Of a DNA stretch of 64,000 bases, positions 1-8,154 are shown in pieces. The first letter of the stretch is position 1. Every line of letters begins with the position of its first letter. Position numbers and translations under genes: made by a program. Origin of the DNA: an uncultured Acetobacterium sp. (lineage in GTDB: Bacteria > Bacillota > Clostridia > Eubacteriales > Eubacteriaceae). Below the pieces are notes generated by a model. It did no database searches. It was not told the origin of the DNA and saw nothing but the letters and a program-made list of their open reading frames with translations. The stretch is from assembly GCF_963664135.1 (NCBI RefSeq), contig NZ_OY760905.1:2878736-2942735 (forward strand), in the 5' to 3' direction.

Positions 1-488
1 AAGCGAAGTGCGGCGGAAATTATGCCGGCGGTCTGGCGGCTCAGGAAAAAGTTCATGAAATGGGTTTTGAACAAATTTTATGGCTGGACGGTGAAAAAAG
101 ACAATATATCGAAGAAGTGGGAACCAGCAATGTATTCTTTTTAATCGATGGTGTTTTTGTTACCCCATCACTGGAAGGAACCATTTTAAATGGTATCACC
201 CGAAAAAGTGTCATTGATTTATTAAAGCATTGGGGTGAAACAGTTGAAGAACGTCGCATTACTATCGACGAACTTTATGAAGCCTATCAACAGGGTAAAA
301 TAAAAGAAGCCTTTGCGACCGGCACAGCAGCCGTTATTTCGCCCATTGGCACGTTAGGGTGGAAGGATACGGAAATGACATTTAATGACGGCAAAATAGG
401 CGAATACTCGCAAAGAATCTATGACACATTGTATGGTGTCCAAACAGGCAATCTGGAAGATCCACTTAACTGGATTGAAAAAATATAA
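1..488 (+). CDS. ilvE: Branched-chain amino acid aminotransferase, C-terminal part (5' end outside window)
   Basis: Class IV PLP aminotransferase that would interconvert branched-chain amino acids and their 2-oxo acids in the cytoplasm. The frame is open from base 3 to the TAA at 486-488, so the start lies upstream of the window. Typical BCAT landmarks are visible: KCGGNYAGGLAAQ at the left edge, EVGTSNVFF, the glycine/threonine stretch TPSLEGTILNGITRKS that contacts the cofactor phosphate, and FATGTAAVISPIG near the end. About 160 residues of a normal ~340-residue enzyme are present. No relation to the mobile DNA further right is visible; the gene marks ordinary chromosome left of the tRNA genes. 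Confidence 0.93.
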   Translation, partial: AKCGGNYAGGLAAQEKVHEMGFEQILWLDGEKRQYIEEVGTSNVFFLIDGVFVTPSLEGTILNGITRKSVIDLLKHWGETVEERRITIDELYEAYQQGKIKEAFATGTAAVISPIGTLGWKDTEMTFNDGKIGEYSQRIYDTLYGVQTGNLEDPLNWIEKI

Positions 489-524
489 ATAAATAAAAAT
501 AATTAAAAAAGTTTTACAAAGCGC

Positions 525-553
525 TTGACAATATGCGTTTTCACTGGTAATAT
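525..553 (+). promoter_or_regulatory. Sigma-70-type promoter of the tRNA-Ser pair
   Basis: TTGACA (525-530), a 17-nt spacer and TAATAT (548-553) lie about 20 bp upstream of the first tRNA-Ser. This is a near-consensus housekeeping promoter and probably drives both tRNA genes to the hairpin at 833-862. Confidence 0.8.
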
Positions 554-573
554 TAGTCTTGCATTTTGAATTA

Positions 574-662
574 CGAGAGGTACCGAAGTGGTCATAACGG
601 GGCGGTCTTGAAAACCGTTAGGGTGCAAGCCCACGTGGGTTCGAATCCCACCCTCTCGGCCA
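574..662 (+). tRNA. tRNA-Ser (anticodon UGA)
   Basis: Acceptor strands CGAGAGG (574-580) and CCTCTCG (652-658) pair. The anticodon loop CTTGAAA gives anticodon TGA. There is a long variable arm as expected for class II tRNA-Ser, a T loop GGTTCGAATCC, and an encoded discriminator G plus CCA at 659-662. Confidence 0.96.
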
Positions 663-707
663 TCAAATGCCAGAGAATTGAATAAACAATTATGCATTAT
701 TACCTTT

Positions 708-799
708 GGAGAAGTACTCAAGTGGCTATAAGAGGTGCCCCTGCTAAGGGTATAGGCCGTTAACGCGGTGCGTGGGTTCAAATCCCACCTTCTCCGCCA
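708..799 (+). tRNA. tRNA-Ser (anticodon GCU); apparent integration target
   Basis: Acceptor strands GGAGAAG (708-714) and CTTCTCC (789-795) pair. The loop CTGCTAA gives anticodon GCT. The long variable arm, T loop GGTTCAAATCC and encoded GCCA are present. Its last 12-13 bases plus the downstream terminator recur four more times to the right (7029, 30393, 35037, 55453), so this gene looks like a repeatedly used attachment site. Confidence 0.96.
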
Positions 800-864
800 C
801 CAAGAACTGCGCATCAAAATTGATGTTGATAGAACCTGTTACGTAAAGTAACAGGTTTTTTTGT
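787..864 (+). repeat. Copy 1 of tRNA-Ser 3'-end/terminator repeat (intact tRNA copy)
   Basis: Begins with ACCTTCTCCGCC (tRNA 3' end), continues with CAAGAACTGCGCATCAA, a small CATCA/TGATG hairpin and the terminator hairpin. It is about 75 bp long and closely matched by copies at 7029-7107, 30393-30468 and 35037-35113, more weakly at 55453-55517. Only this copy is attached to a whole tRNA. Confidence 0.88.
833..862 (+). terminator. Rho-independent terminator of the tRNA-Ser operon
   Basis: Perfect 10-bp stem AACCTGTTAC / GTAACAGGTT with loop GTAAA, followed by a run of T (856-862). Confidence 0.92.
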
Positions 865-891
865 ATAAAATGTTTAAGGAGAACAGCTTAT

Positions 892-1521
892 TTGAAAAAA
901 AGAATAATAAACTATTTTACGTTACTATTGCCAATTATTATCATTGCATTATCAGTGTTTTTTGGAGTAAAAGAAATTTACATTAACTTATTCAAATACA
1001 AAGATCTATATTATCAGTTTGTGTTTATCATTCTAGTTGTTACAATTATCATTGCATACAAACATTCTAAAGAAAAGAAAGACCAATACTTTTTTTCGCC
1101 AATAATAAATTCGTTGTTATATTTATGGTTGACCATTGTTTTATTCAGAATATTATTAATGTTTTGTATGAATCATGCCGGAAATTATTATGTTGGGCTA
1201 TTTTCACTGATGATTTCAATCATAATATCTACGATTATTTCATTCTTAATTATGAGAATAATTTTAGTAAAGCAAGATCTAAATAATTATGAAGGTCACG
1301 AAAATAAGTGGTTTAATTGTAAGTTTTATTATGAATGGGTCGAAACACTTTCTGTTTTTTTTTCTATTTTTGCATTACTTCTTCTTTTTCAAAAAGATGA
1401 TGATAGGAATAGTGCAGTGGGATTAATATTTACCATCTGGTGCGGTTATAGTGTTCTATTGCTTGTTATAAAAAAAATTATGGAATATATAAAAAAGTCG
1501 AAACTCATTAAAAAAGAGTGA
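892..1521 (+). CDS. Uncharacterised multi-pass membrane protein, 209 aa
   Basis: Not assigned to a family. Starts with TTG at 892, supported by AAGGAG at 876-881 with a 10-nt spacing; no better ATG lies near. Hydrophobic stretches suggest about six membrane segments (around residues 8-25, 35-55, 70-90, 95-125, 150-165 and 175-195), with a basic, lysine-rich C-terminus (KKIMEYIKKSKLIKKE). It is the first gene after the tRNA terminator, is very AT-rich, and sits in the first accessory segment. A role in membrane-linked defence or immunity is possible only by location. Confidence 0.7.
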   Translation: MKKRIINYFTLLLPIIIIALSVFFGVKEIYINLFKYKDLYYQFVFIILVVTIIIAYKHSKEKKDQYFFSPIINSLLYLWLTIVLFRILLMFCMNHAGNYYVGLFSLMISIIISTIISFLIMRIILVKQDLNNYEGHENKWFNCKFYYEWVETLSVFFSIFALLLLFQKDDDRNSAVGLIFTIWCGYSVLLLVIKKIMEYIKKSKLIKKE

Positions 1522-1716
1522 GTTGGCTCTATTTTTCTTCAGTTACAGAATTTTTGGCATTCATATTCCTTACATATTCATTTTTTGTTATAATGTTGGA
1601 ATGCTTTTACTAAAGGCACTGTTTTATTACTAAATTTGGGACATAATCTTGTATTGATTATGTATGAAAATATAAAAGTTATTTTATGCAAGTGAAATAA
1701 GGATAACGAGGTTAAA

Positions 1717-2340
1717 ATGATTACCTTTTTTTTAAATGTGTTACCAGTTATAGTAATTTTATTTATAGTCTGTTGTGTTAATCTGGTTAGAAAGTACAAA
1801 AAAAAACCGAATATTAATTTGTATCGATGGATCAATATTTCAGTCTATTTGATTGAAATATATATCACCACAACGGTAATAAACTTTTTGATTAATCATA
1901 AAACATTTATGGAGTATGGTAATCCGTTAGATCTTTTGCATTTAGTGTCAGATTTTATACTAGCGTTTACTATATATCAATTTTTAATTAATATAATTTT
2001 GCAAATATGGGATGGTGTAGTTATAGATGGATATATCTCTATGAAAAGAGTCGCAAATTTATTCCTTTTGCAATTAAAGAATAAACCAGATTGTATGAAT
2101 GATCAATTGAAAAATTTGAATGATAAGTTAACTAATGATTTAAGAGCTGATTGTTTTAACGCTGATCAACGAAAAATCGTCAAGGAAATACAATTTCAGA
2201 TCGAAAACTACGTAAAAGGAGAATTAAGTACGGAGGGGTGTAGCGATTTTCTGGAAAGAACACTTTTGGATATTGAGCATTCTATTGAGTTTCTTAATCT
2301 GAGATGGCAATCCTCATTGTTTCTTAAATTATTGAAGTGA
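1717..2340 (+). CDS. Uncharacterised membrane protein with C-terminal helical domain, 207 aa
   Basis: Not recognised. ATG at 1717 follows a weak Shine-Dalgarno ACGAGG. Residues ~3-25, 42-62 and 75-100 are hydrophobic and probably cross the membrane; residues ~110-207 are soluble, charged and predicted helical (repeated KNLNDKL / EIQFQIENYVKGEL type heptads). The topology of N-terminal membrane anchor plus cytoplasmic helical tail is all that can be read. AT-rich composition fits the accessory segment. Confidence 0.68.
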   Translation: MITFFLNVLPVIVILFIVCCVNLVRKYKKKPNINLYRWINISVYLIEIYITTTVINFLINHKTFMEYGNPLDLLHLVSDFILAFTIYQFLINIILQIWDGVVIDGYISMKRVANLFLLQLKNKPDCMNDQLKNLNDKLTNDLRADCFNADQRKIVKEIQFQIENYVKGELSTEGCSDFLERTLLDIEHSIEFLNLRWQSSLFLKLLK

Positions 2341-2392
2341 TAATAATAGATTTAGAAGAGGTTAATTAATTATTCAAAATACGGATATATAT

Positions 2393-3053
2393 TATACAAA
2401 TTGCAAACGTTTCCGAGAGATAAAAAAATCAAGTAAATCCTATCATTGCGGTTACAAAAGCAGTCATAAAACAGATCGATGTGAGAATAAAGGGATTGAG
2501 CAAACCAGTCTGGATGATGCAATACTGGACTTGCTCTACCAGAATTTTTATGAAGATATACCAAACATCACAAAGAAACTCAATGATTACCGCCAAGAAA
2601 AAATAGAATCACTAGGAGGTGATCTCCAAACCCTTAAAAAGCAGATCACAGCCAATGAAATAAAAGTCAAAAATATTGTGGAATTCATTGCCCAGGGAAT
2701 GAGTAGCTCAGCTATTTTTGATCGTATCGAAGAACTGGAATTGGAAAGAGATCATCTGGAAAATAAGCTCACTGAAGCCTTAAAGGTTGATAATACCAAC
2801 AAAATTTCGGAAGGGGAAGTCAGAAGCATCTTGGAAAAAACATAAGAATTGGTTCGCACCAAGAATATTCCAGAAGTTCAGCGGTTTATTCACAAGTATA
2901 TCCACAAAGTAGTGGTATATAAGATTCAGTCAAAGTCACGTTTAACGTGGCTTTTTCTTTTTGTGGAAAAAATTCGGCGACGTATCGGTTCATCAAAGAA
3001 CTGGGTCCAGAAGAACTAAAAGATCGTCAGTATCAGATTAGGAAGGCAGTTTA
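2393..3053 (+). pseudogene. Remnant of a large serine recombinase (zinc ribbon and coiled-coil C-terminus)
   Basis: Reading from about 2393, the translation shows a zinc-ribbon-like spacing (cysteines in TNCKR, YHCGY, DRCEN) followed by NKGIEQTSLDDAILDLL, which matches NKGIEMTSLDTMVLKIV in the intact recombinase encoded at 16797-18455. A long coiled coil follows (LKKQITANEIKVKNIVEFI, then IFDRIEELELERDHLENKL). A TAA at 2843-2845 interrupts it, and after it the same frame continues with VQRFIHKYIHKVVVYKI, resembling the distal strand region of such recombinases. The whole catalytic domain (YxRxS region) is missing. Ends near a hairpin with T-run at about 2931-2960. This is a decayed relative of the active enzyme, evidence of an older insertion. 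Confidence 0.82.
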
Positions 3054-3169
3054 ATTGATAAAGGGTTAATCCTTGAACTCCGGTGATTGGGGCGGAAAGG
3101 GCGGATTTTTTAAAATTATTAATAAAAAATTTAGAACCAGTAACGAATCGAGTTACTGAATCATTTTAT

Positions 3170-3213
3170 TCAAATAAATAGTTGATGTAGTACATTATTA
3201 ACTATTTATTTGA
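3170..3213. repeat. 14-bp perfect inverted repeat in intergenic region
   Basis: TCAAATAAATAGTT (3170-3183) and AACTATTTATTTGA (3200-3213) are perfect complements separated by 16 nt. A second small inverted repeat CAGTAAC/GTTACTG lies at about 3138-3158. No T-run follows directly, so it may be an operator or element scar rather than a terminator. The rest of 2990-3311 shows no gene. Confidence 0.6.
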
Positions 3214-3259
3214 GTTAAAAGCATTAAAAGCAATAAAAGTATTTGAATACCATAAAAAA

Positions 3260-3268
3260 TGTTATAAT
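3260..3268 (+). promoter_or_regulatory. Extended -10 promoter upstream of the 3312 operon
   Basis: TGTTATAAT (TG at 3260-3261, TATAAT at 3263-3268) is a good extended -10 element about 44 bp before the next start codon. No convincing -35 is seen at standard spacing, as is usual for extended -10 promoters. Confidence 0.5.
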
Positions 3269-3311
3269 AACATATAAAGGCAGACTATTTTTATGTACAG
3301 GAGGATCGCTT

Positions 3312-4196
3312 ATGAGTGTAATATTTATCAATGGCTTAATATTTTTATTTTATGTTTACTTGATGTTCGAAATATTTCTGAGTGGGATGGAAAAGGCAAA
3401 ATTGAATGCAAATGAAAAGATGCTGTTAATATTGGAGAAATGCGAGAATAATAAAATACTAAAAGTATTATCGTTAAAAATGAATAAATTCCCATCAAAT
3501 AAATTGGGAGCAGATAAATATGTTTTTCTGCTATTGTCTTTTTTAATTCTATTGATAGAGTTTAAAATAGGATCTTCAAATATTTTTTTGAGTCTATTAA
3601 TTACGATTAGTAGTTTTATTATCCTCTTGTATTTTTTTTATGGACTGATTTCTCATGGAGCATCAATTATATCAAATGTTCTTTTTTTTACATTGCTATA
3701 CTTTGTTTTTGCTTTAGGGATACTGACCATTTGCTTTAATTCGGAGAATAATCCAATAATAATATGCTATTCACTGATCATCACAATGATTTATATTATA
3801 TTTATAACAATTTTGAGTATAAGTGTTTTAAACCGAAATAGAATAGCTTTGTTTCTTAGAATAGGGTTGTTTGCATTAATAGTAGTCATGAATTTGATGA
3901 TGATAGGCTCTGTTTTTGGGTTCATATACGGAGTTAATAACGATATATTTATATTTAAAACGATAAAAGTAGATTTTTCTGTAATTGAATTTATGGAAAT
4001 TGCTTTTTCAGGATTACAACCTTTTTTTGGAAACTTAGTGGAGTTAAAGAAGGAGTATTCTGGTTACTTGGTGCTCATTCCATATATAGAACAATTGTTA
4101 GGCTTTATTTATGGAACTTTGGTATTGGGTTATTTTATAAGCACAACGACTGTTTTAAGTATCAAAGAAAAATCCACCGTTGATTTGGATATTTGA
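3312..4196 (+). CDS. Uncharacterised polytopic membrane protein, 294 aa
   Basis: Not recognised. ATG at 3312 is chosen because AGGAGG lies directly upstream (3299-3304) with 7-8 nt spacing; the open frame extends further left to a TTG at 3243 without a ribosome site. About seven hydrophobic stretches are spread over the length (residues ~2-25, 70-90, 93-115, 120-145, 150-175, 185-215 and 265-285). It is followed after 34 bp by a DUF4238-type gene and then a HEPN-like gene in the same direction, so the three may form one operon. Function unknown. Confidence 0.72.
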   Translation: MSVIFINGLIFLFYVYLMFEIFLSGMEKAKLNANEKMLLILEKCENNKILKVLSLKMNKFPSNKLGADKYVFLLLSFLILLIEFKIGSSNIFLSLLITISSFIILLYFFYGLISHGASIISNVLFFTLLYFVFALGILTICFNSENNPIIICYSLIITMIYIIFITILSISVLNRNRIALFLRIGLFALIVVMNLMMIGSVFGFIYGVNNDIFIFKTIKVDFSVIEFMEIAFSGLQPFFGNLVELKKEYSGYLVLIPYIEQLLGFIYGTLVLGYFISTTTVLSIKEKSTVDLDI

Positions 4197-4230
4197 AAAT
4201 TCTAATTTTACAAAGATAAAAGAGGATATT

Positions 4231-5118
4231 ATGGAAAGAGTAAAGCAACAACATTATGTGCCGAAAACATATCTGCAGAATTTTTCGATTGGTTTAAATA
4301 AAAATCAGATTTATTTTTTTGATAAAAAGACAAGCAAGCAGGGTCGCGTGAATATTAATAATATTGCTAAAGAGAAGGATTTTTATGTTGATAAATCTCA
4401 GTCTGATATAGACGTTTTTGAAAAATATTATTCAACAGAAGTAGAACCGATGCTTGCAAAGTGCTTAAGGGAAATATTGGGCATTACGAATTTATGCACA
4501 AATGAAACAAGAATTATTTCAGAATCAACAAAAAAAATGTTTTCAAATTTAATTGTCTATCAAATGTTACGTACACCACAGGCACGCACCTTTTCCAGAA
4601 ATATTGCGGAAGAAGTGATAAACTCTTTGATGCCGGAGTTTGAAAAGATAGCAAACAGTAAAGACAAGAGAAAAGTACTAAAAAAGTATAAGAATTTAAG
4701 TAATGATACATTTAAACAATTGAGTTTACCTCTTATTACAGAAAATGAGAGGATTGAAAAATTTGGAATGGTACTTAATTCAATGCTTTGGACAGTTTAT
4801 TATAATTGTAATGAAGAGCCATTTATTATTAGTGATAATCCAGTCTTGATTTACGAGAATAATTCAGAAAAAATAGGTATTGGTCATGTGGGGATCGGTA
4901 ATAGTTCAACAATTGTGGTATTTCCAATTTCACCAAAGATAGCATTGTTCTTAATTCACAAAAATTCAATTTTGGGTGAGGTGTTCGAAGACTTTGAAAA
5001 TAAATTAATCCGTATTGAAGAGCGGAAGATAATTCGGGAATTAAATAGACTGCAGCTATTGCAATGCAATAGACAAATATACTCAAATGAGCCGTTTATC
5101 AGTAGTTTGATAGTTTAG
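4231..5118 (+). CDS. DUF4238 domain-containing protein, 295 aa
   Basis: The N-terminus KQQHYVPKTYLQNFS is the signature opening of DUF4238 proteins (usually QHYVP...YL..F), and the body also fits: a central TIISESTKKMFSNLIVYQMLRTPQ-like helical region (residues ~100-125) and FIISDNPV near residue 210, which is typical of the family. Length (about 300) is normal. ATG at 4231 is preceded by AGAGGA. DUF4238 proteins are uncharacterised and often found in accessory DNA. It sits between a membrane protein and a large HEPN-like protein, all on the same strand with 34-35 bp gaps. No catalytic residues can be assigned. Confidence 0.78.
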   Translation: MERVKQQHYVPKTYLQNFSIGLNKNQIYFFDKKTSKQGRVNINNIAKEKDFYVDKSQSDIDVFEKYYSTEVEPMLAKCLREILGITNLCTNETRIISESTKKMFSNLIVYQMLRTPQARTFSRNIAEEVINSLMPEFEKIANSKDKRKVLKKYKNLSNDTFKQLSLPLITENERIEKFGMVLNSMLWTVYYNCNEEPFIISDNPVLIYENNSEKIGIGHVGIGNSSTIVVFPISPKIALFLIHKNSILGEVFEDFENKLIRIEERKIIRELNRLQLLQCNRQIYSNEPFISSLIV

Positions 5119-5153
5119 ATAACTAAAGATAAATTGAAATGGAGTTGTGCTAA

Positions 5154-6767
5154 ATGATAAATAATGAAGAATTGAAGCAAATCGAAAATCGAGAATTTAT
5201 TGAGAGTAAGCTTGGTTGTGGAATCTGGGTTACAGTTTTTGAGCAAAAAAAAAGTAATAACAGGAGTTTAACATATTGGTGTGGATTGATTTCAAATAAT
5301 AAAGTCGAAGAAATCCTTCGAAAGTATACATGGGATATTCGAATTGGGACAAGAATGCCTGGATGTACGGAAACATGGAATAAAGGAAATAGAGAGGTGC
5401 TTTATAGTAGGCTTGGAGGGGCAGAAGATGGACTAGAACCATTTATATTTTACCGAGATTTTGATCATAAAGGTAAATATGTTGAAGTAATAGAAGAATT
5501 TAGACTCTTATTTAATTTATATCATGACAAAAAAACAGACACTTATTTATTTTTTGATGATTGCCTGGAGGAAGATCCTGTAATTAAGATTTCTAATGAA
5601 AAAGTGGAAGTCAAACTTAAATACCTAAAGCAATTTTTAGGGATAAAAGAAATGCATTTAGCAATATATTTTGAAATGGATTCATATTTCGATGAAACTA
5701 TTGAAAACAGATTAATTAAAGAGGGTGAAGTTGATTATTCTGGAAGTCTGACAAAGTATAACTTGCATTTTCAAAATTTACAATGGGGAAAAGATAAGAA
5801 GAGCCTATCAAGATTAATGGGGAAAAAATTAATTGCCGGATATGAGAAGGGCACGTGTGGGATATGGCCATTCGAAGAAGTAAAAGAATTTGAAGACTAT
5901 ATAATTGGAGTTGATGAAAATGGCAAAAATATTAGATTTTGTTGTGATCCAAAAGGATTAGCAAACAATTTTGGTGCTAACCCAGATTCGCCAGACTATT
6001 TAACTCCTGTATTTTTCAAAAGAGAAGTATTGCAGAAGTATTATAGTAATCCAGAAATTTTTAAAGTGGAAGATGGATTTATACATTGCTCTGATAGATG
6101 GGGTCTTAGATTAGATAACCATAATAAAGATTATATCAATGTATATCTTGGAGATTTGGGAACGGATCTTCCATTTAAAGAACAACAATACTTCAAATGT
6201 TTCAATATTATACCTGATGGAACAATTAGTGAAGTTAAATTCAAACGAGATTTTCTTGCACAGTTTACTGAAGCAAAAGTTCCAGATATAAAGTTCAAAT
6301 CTGAATACGTTCAGACAAATGAAATATGGGATACCAAATATGGCTGGAATATTTTTCTGGAATTGAATGAGAATGATAAGCATAATTTTGAAACAATAAG
6401 AATACCAATATCAAATGATCAAGCAGAATTCGATGGCCTTGTGCTATCTTTAGTAAAGGTCATGATTGATTCGCTAAATGAGGCTGAGATTTCTAAAAGA
6501 TTGATCGATAAAAGTGGGAATCTTAAAGGTATTGGAAAATTAGAGAGATTTTTATGTGAGTCAGGGTTTTTAAATTATGATGAACACATTAAGTATTTGC
6601 GAAATCTCCAGGATTTAAGGTCAAGAGGAACAGGGCACAGAAAAGGATCAAGCTATGAAAAATCAGCGAAAGTTTTTGAGATAGATATAAAAGAATTAAA
6701 AGAAGTGTACATTGATATTCTTGAGCAAGCGATTGACTTCTTAGCGTTTCTTAAGGATAATTCTTAA
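5154..6767 (+). CDS. Large uncharacterised protein with C-terminal HEPN-like motif, 537 aa
   Basis: No firm family match for the N-terminal ~430 residues, which are mixed alpha/beta with several aromatic clusters (ITYWCGLISNNK region, then WDIRIGTRMPGCTETWNKG). The last ~100 residues are helical and contain LRNLQDLRSRGTGHRKGSS; R-S-R-G-T-G-H is an Rx5H arrangement with a polar second residue, as in HEPN ribonuclease or HEPN-like helical domains. No transmembrane segment. ATG at 5154 has GGAG upstream (9-nt spacing). Gap to DUF4238 is 35 bp, suggesting one transcript. A toxin or defence effector is possible but only inferred. Confidence 0.7.
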   Translation: MINNEELKQIENREFIESKLGCGIWVTVFEQKKSNNRSLTYWCGLISNNKVEEILRKYTWDIRIGTRMPGCTETWNKGNREVLYSRLGGAEDGLEPFIFYRDFDHKGKYVEVIEEFRLLFNLYHDKKTDTYLFFDDCLEEDPVIKISNEKVEVKLKYLKQFLGIKEMHLAIYFEMDSYFDETIENRLIKEGEVDYSGSLTKYNLHFQNLQWGKDKKSLSRLMGKKLIAGYEKGTCGIWPFEEVKEFEDYIIGVDENGKNIRFCCDPKGLANNFGANPDSPDYLTPVFFKREVLQKYYSNPEIFKVEDGFIHCSDRWGLRLDNHNKDYINVYLGDLGTDLPFKEQQYFKCFNIIPDGTISEVKFKRDFLAQFTEAKVPDIKFKSEYVQTNEIWDTKYGWNIFLELNENDKHNFETIRIPISNDQAEFDGLVLSLVKVMIDSLNEAEISKRLIDKSGNLKGIGKLERFLCESGFLNYDEHIKYLRNLQDLRSRGTGHRKGSSYEKSAKVFEIDIKELKEVYIDILEQAIDFLAFLKDNS

Positions 6768-7251
6768 TCAAATGATATGGATATCCAATTTCTGTGATTA
6801 CATACAATATAAAAATCTGTCAGTTAATAAATTTATCGTAGGTTTAAAAATGCATTTGCTAATAAAAAATTCTGGAAATATTTATCAGAATATTGATATG
6901 ATTTTGGTAACAGGGATAAGGGGCTTTGAGAGTTGGTAAATTTATCGGATCAATTAGAAAATCTTTTTTTATTAATGTGGAATTGGCTTTCAAAACTAAA
7001 TTGATTTCGAAAAGTTGAGTTGAGTATGACCTTCTCCGCCACAAAGAACTACGCATCAACATTGATGTTAGATAGAACCTGTTACGTAAAGCAGCAGGTT
7101 TTTTTGTCGAATTTAAAAGTCCAAAAAATAATTATATTTCCGCATAGTATGGGGTTTGATTTGGGGAATCGCATAATATACACTATAAGTCATTATACAA
7201 TTATTACAACAACATTATTTCAGTGTTAAGAAGGTTACAGGAGGCAAATGT
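6768..7251. other. Intergenic stretch holding tRNA repeat copy 2
   Basis: Apart from the tRNA-derived repeat at 7029-7107, no convincing gene is seen in these ~480 bases. Short open frames overlap the repeat and lack ribosome sites. The base composition is very AT-rich, as in the flanking accessory genes. Confidence 0.6.
7029..7107 (+). repeat. Copy 2 of tRNA-Ser 3'-end/terminator repeat (segment boundary)
   Basis: ACCTTCTCCGCC at 7029-7040 is followed by ACAAAGAACTACGCATCAA and a terminator hairpin (AACCTGTTAC...GCAGCAGGTT plus T-run). The body of the tRNA is absent; the preceding bases GAGTTGAGTATG are not tRNA. This is the displaced end expected after integration at tRNA-Ser(GCU). The bases just before the core resemble those before copy 5. 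Confidence 0.85.
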
Positions 7252-8121
7252 ATAGATAATATATTTTCAACAAGAGAAATGGCGATGTCTACATGGTTGG
7301 TTTTATTAATTACAGTAGTTTTTATTAATAAAAAAACAAGAAATGCAGCTTTTGATGTTATCAAAGCTGCATGTAAAAAACAGTTGATCACACCGTTTTT
7401 GATAATGATTGTTTATGCATTCCTTTTGACATCTTTATTTTCAATGACAAAGTTTTGGGAATGGAAATACTTGAAAGATATTTTTATTTGGGTATTATTT
7501 GTAGGAGTTCCGGTTTGTTTTGGTGCTGTAAATAAAGGTTTAAAGAACAATTATTTTAAAAGTATGGTTGTTGATAATTTGAAATTTATTGTCCTTATTG
7601 AGTTTCTTTTTTCTACATTTACATTCAATATTTATGTGGAACTAATCATGATACCTTGTATCACTTTTGTATATTTACTTGAGGTTGTTGCGAATACTGA
7701 TGAAAAGCTGAGAACAACTGGAAAAATATTTTCGGGATTTTTGGCTATTATTGGTTTTACAATGTTAGGATTTACTTTAAATATCGCCATTAATGATTAT
7801 AAATCGTTAGGAGTGATTGGAACATTAGTGGTTTTTTTGATCCCGTTTGTATTATCAATATTATATGTGCCTGTTGCATATTTCTTTGCCCTCTATGCCA
7901 AATATGAAATAATTTTTATAAGGGTGATGTTGAATAAAAAGTGGACAAATGAGCAAATAAGAAAGAGAAAATGTGAAATATATAAAGCATGCAGCTGGTC
8001 CTATAAAAAATTATTGCTATTTGAAAAGGAATATGTCAATAGAATATATGCTGGGATTAGTGACAATGAGTATTGTGCTTTGATTCAGAATTTCAATAAA
8101 CAAGCAAAGCTGAATGTGTAA
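7252..8121 (+). CDS. Uncharacterised membrane protein, about 289 aa, probable non-ATG (AUA) start
   Basis: Polytopic membrane protein with about seven hydrophobic stretches (from the first ATG: residues ~3-18, 36-58, 70-90, 107-125, 128-142, 155-175 and 185-215) and a basic, cytoplasmic C-terminal part. The first in-frame ATG (7279) has no ribosome site, while GGAGG at 7240-7244 is 7 nt before an in-frame ATA at 7252; reading from there gives IDNIFSTREMAMSTW. I recall related membrane proteins beginning with D-N-(I/L)-F-(S/T)-T-R-E. So the gene probably begins at AUA 7252 or its start codon is mutated. Followed after 33 bp by the DUF3883 gene; function unknown. Confidence 0.65.
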   Translation: MDNIFSTREMAMSTWLVLLITVVFINKKTRNAAFDVIKAACKKQLITPFLIMIVYAFLLTSLFSMTKFWEWKYLKDIFIWVLFVGVPVCFGAVNKGLKNNYFKSMVVDNLKFIVLIEFLFSTFTFNIYVELIMIPCITFVYLLEVVANTDEKLRTTGKIFSGFLAIIGFTMLGFTLNIAINDYKSLGVIGTLVVFLIPFVLSILYVPVAYFFALYAKYEIIFIRVMLNKKWTNEQIRKRKCEIYKACSWSYKKLLLFEKEYVNRIYAGISDNEYCALIQNFNKQAKLNV

Positions 8122-8154
8122 AGAGTGGTTATATTAGATTTGGAGGATGTTTTA

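Noticed and set aside
7020..7229. Open frame spanning tRNA repeat copy 2
   Set aside because: It reads through tRNA-derived and terminator DNA and has no ribosome site.
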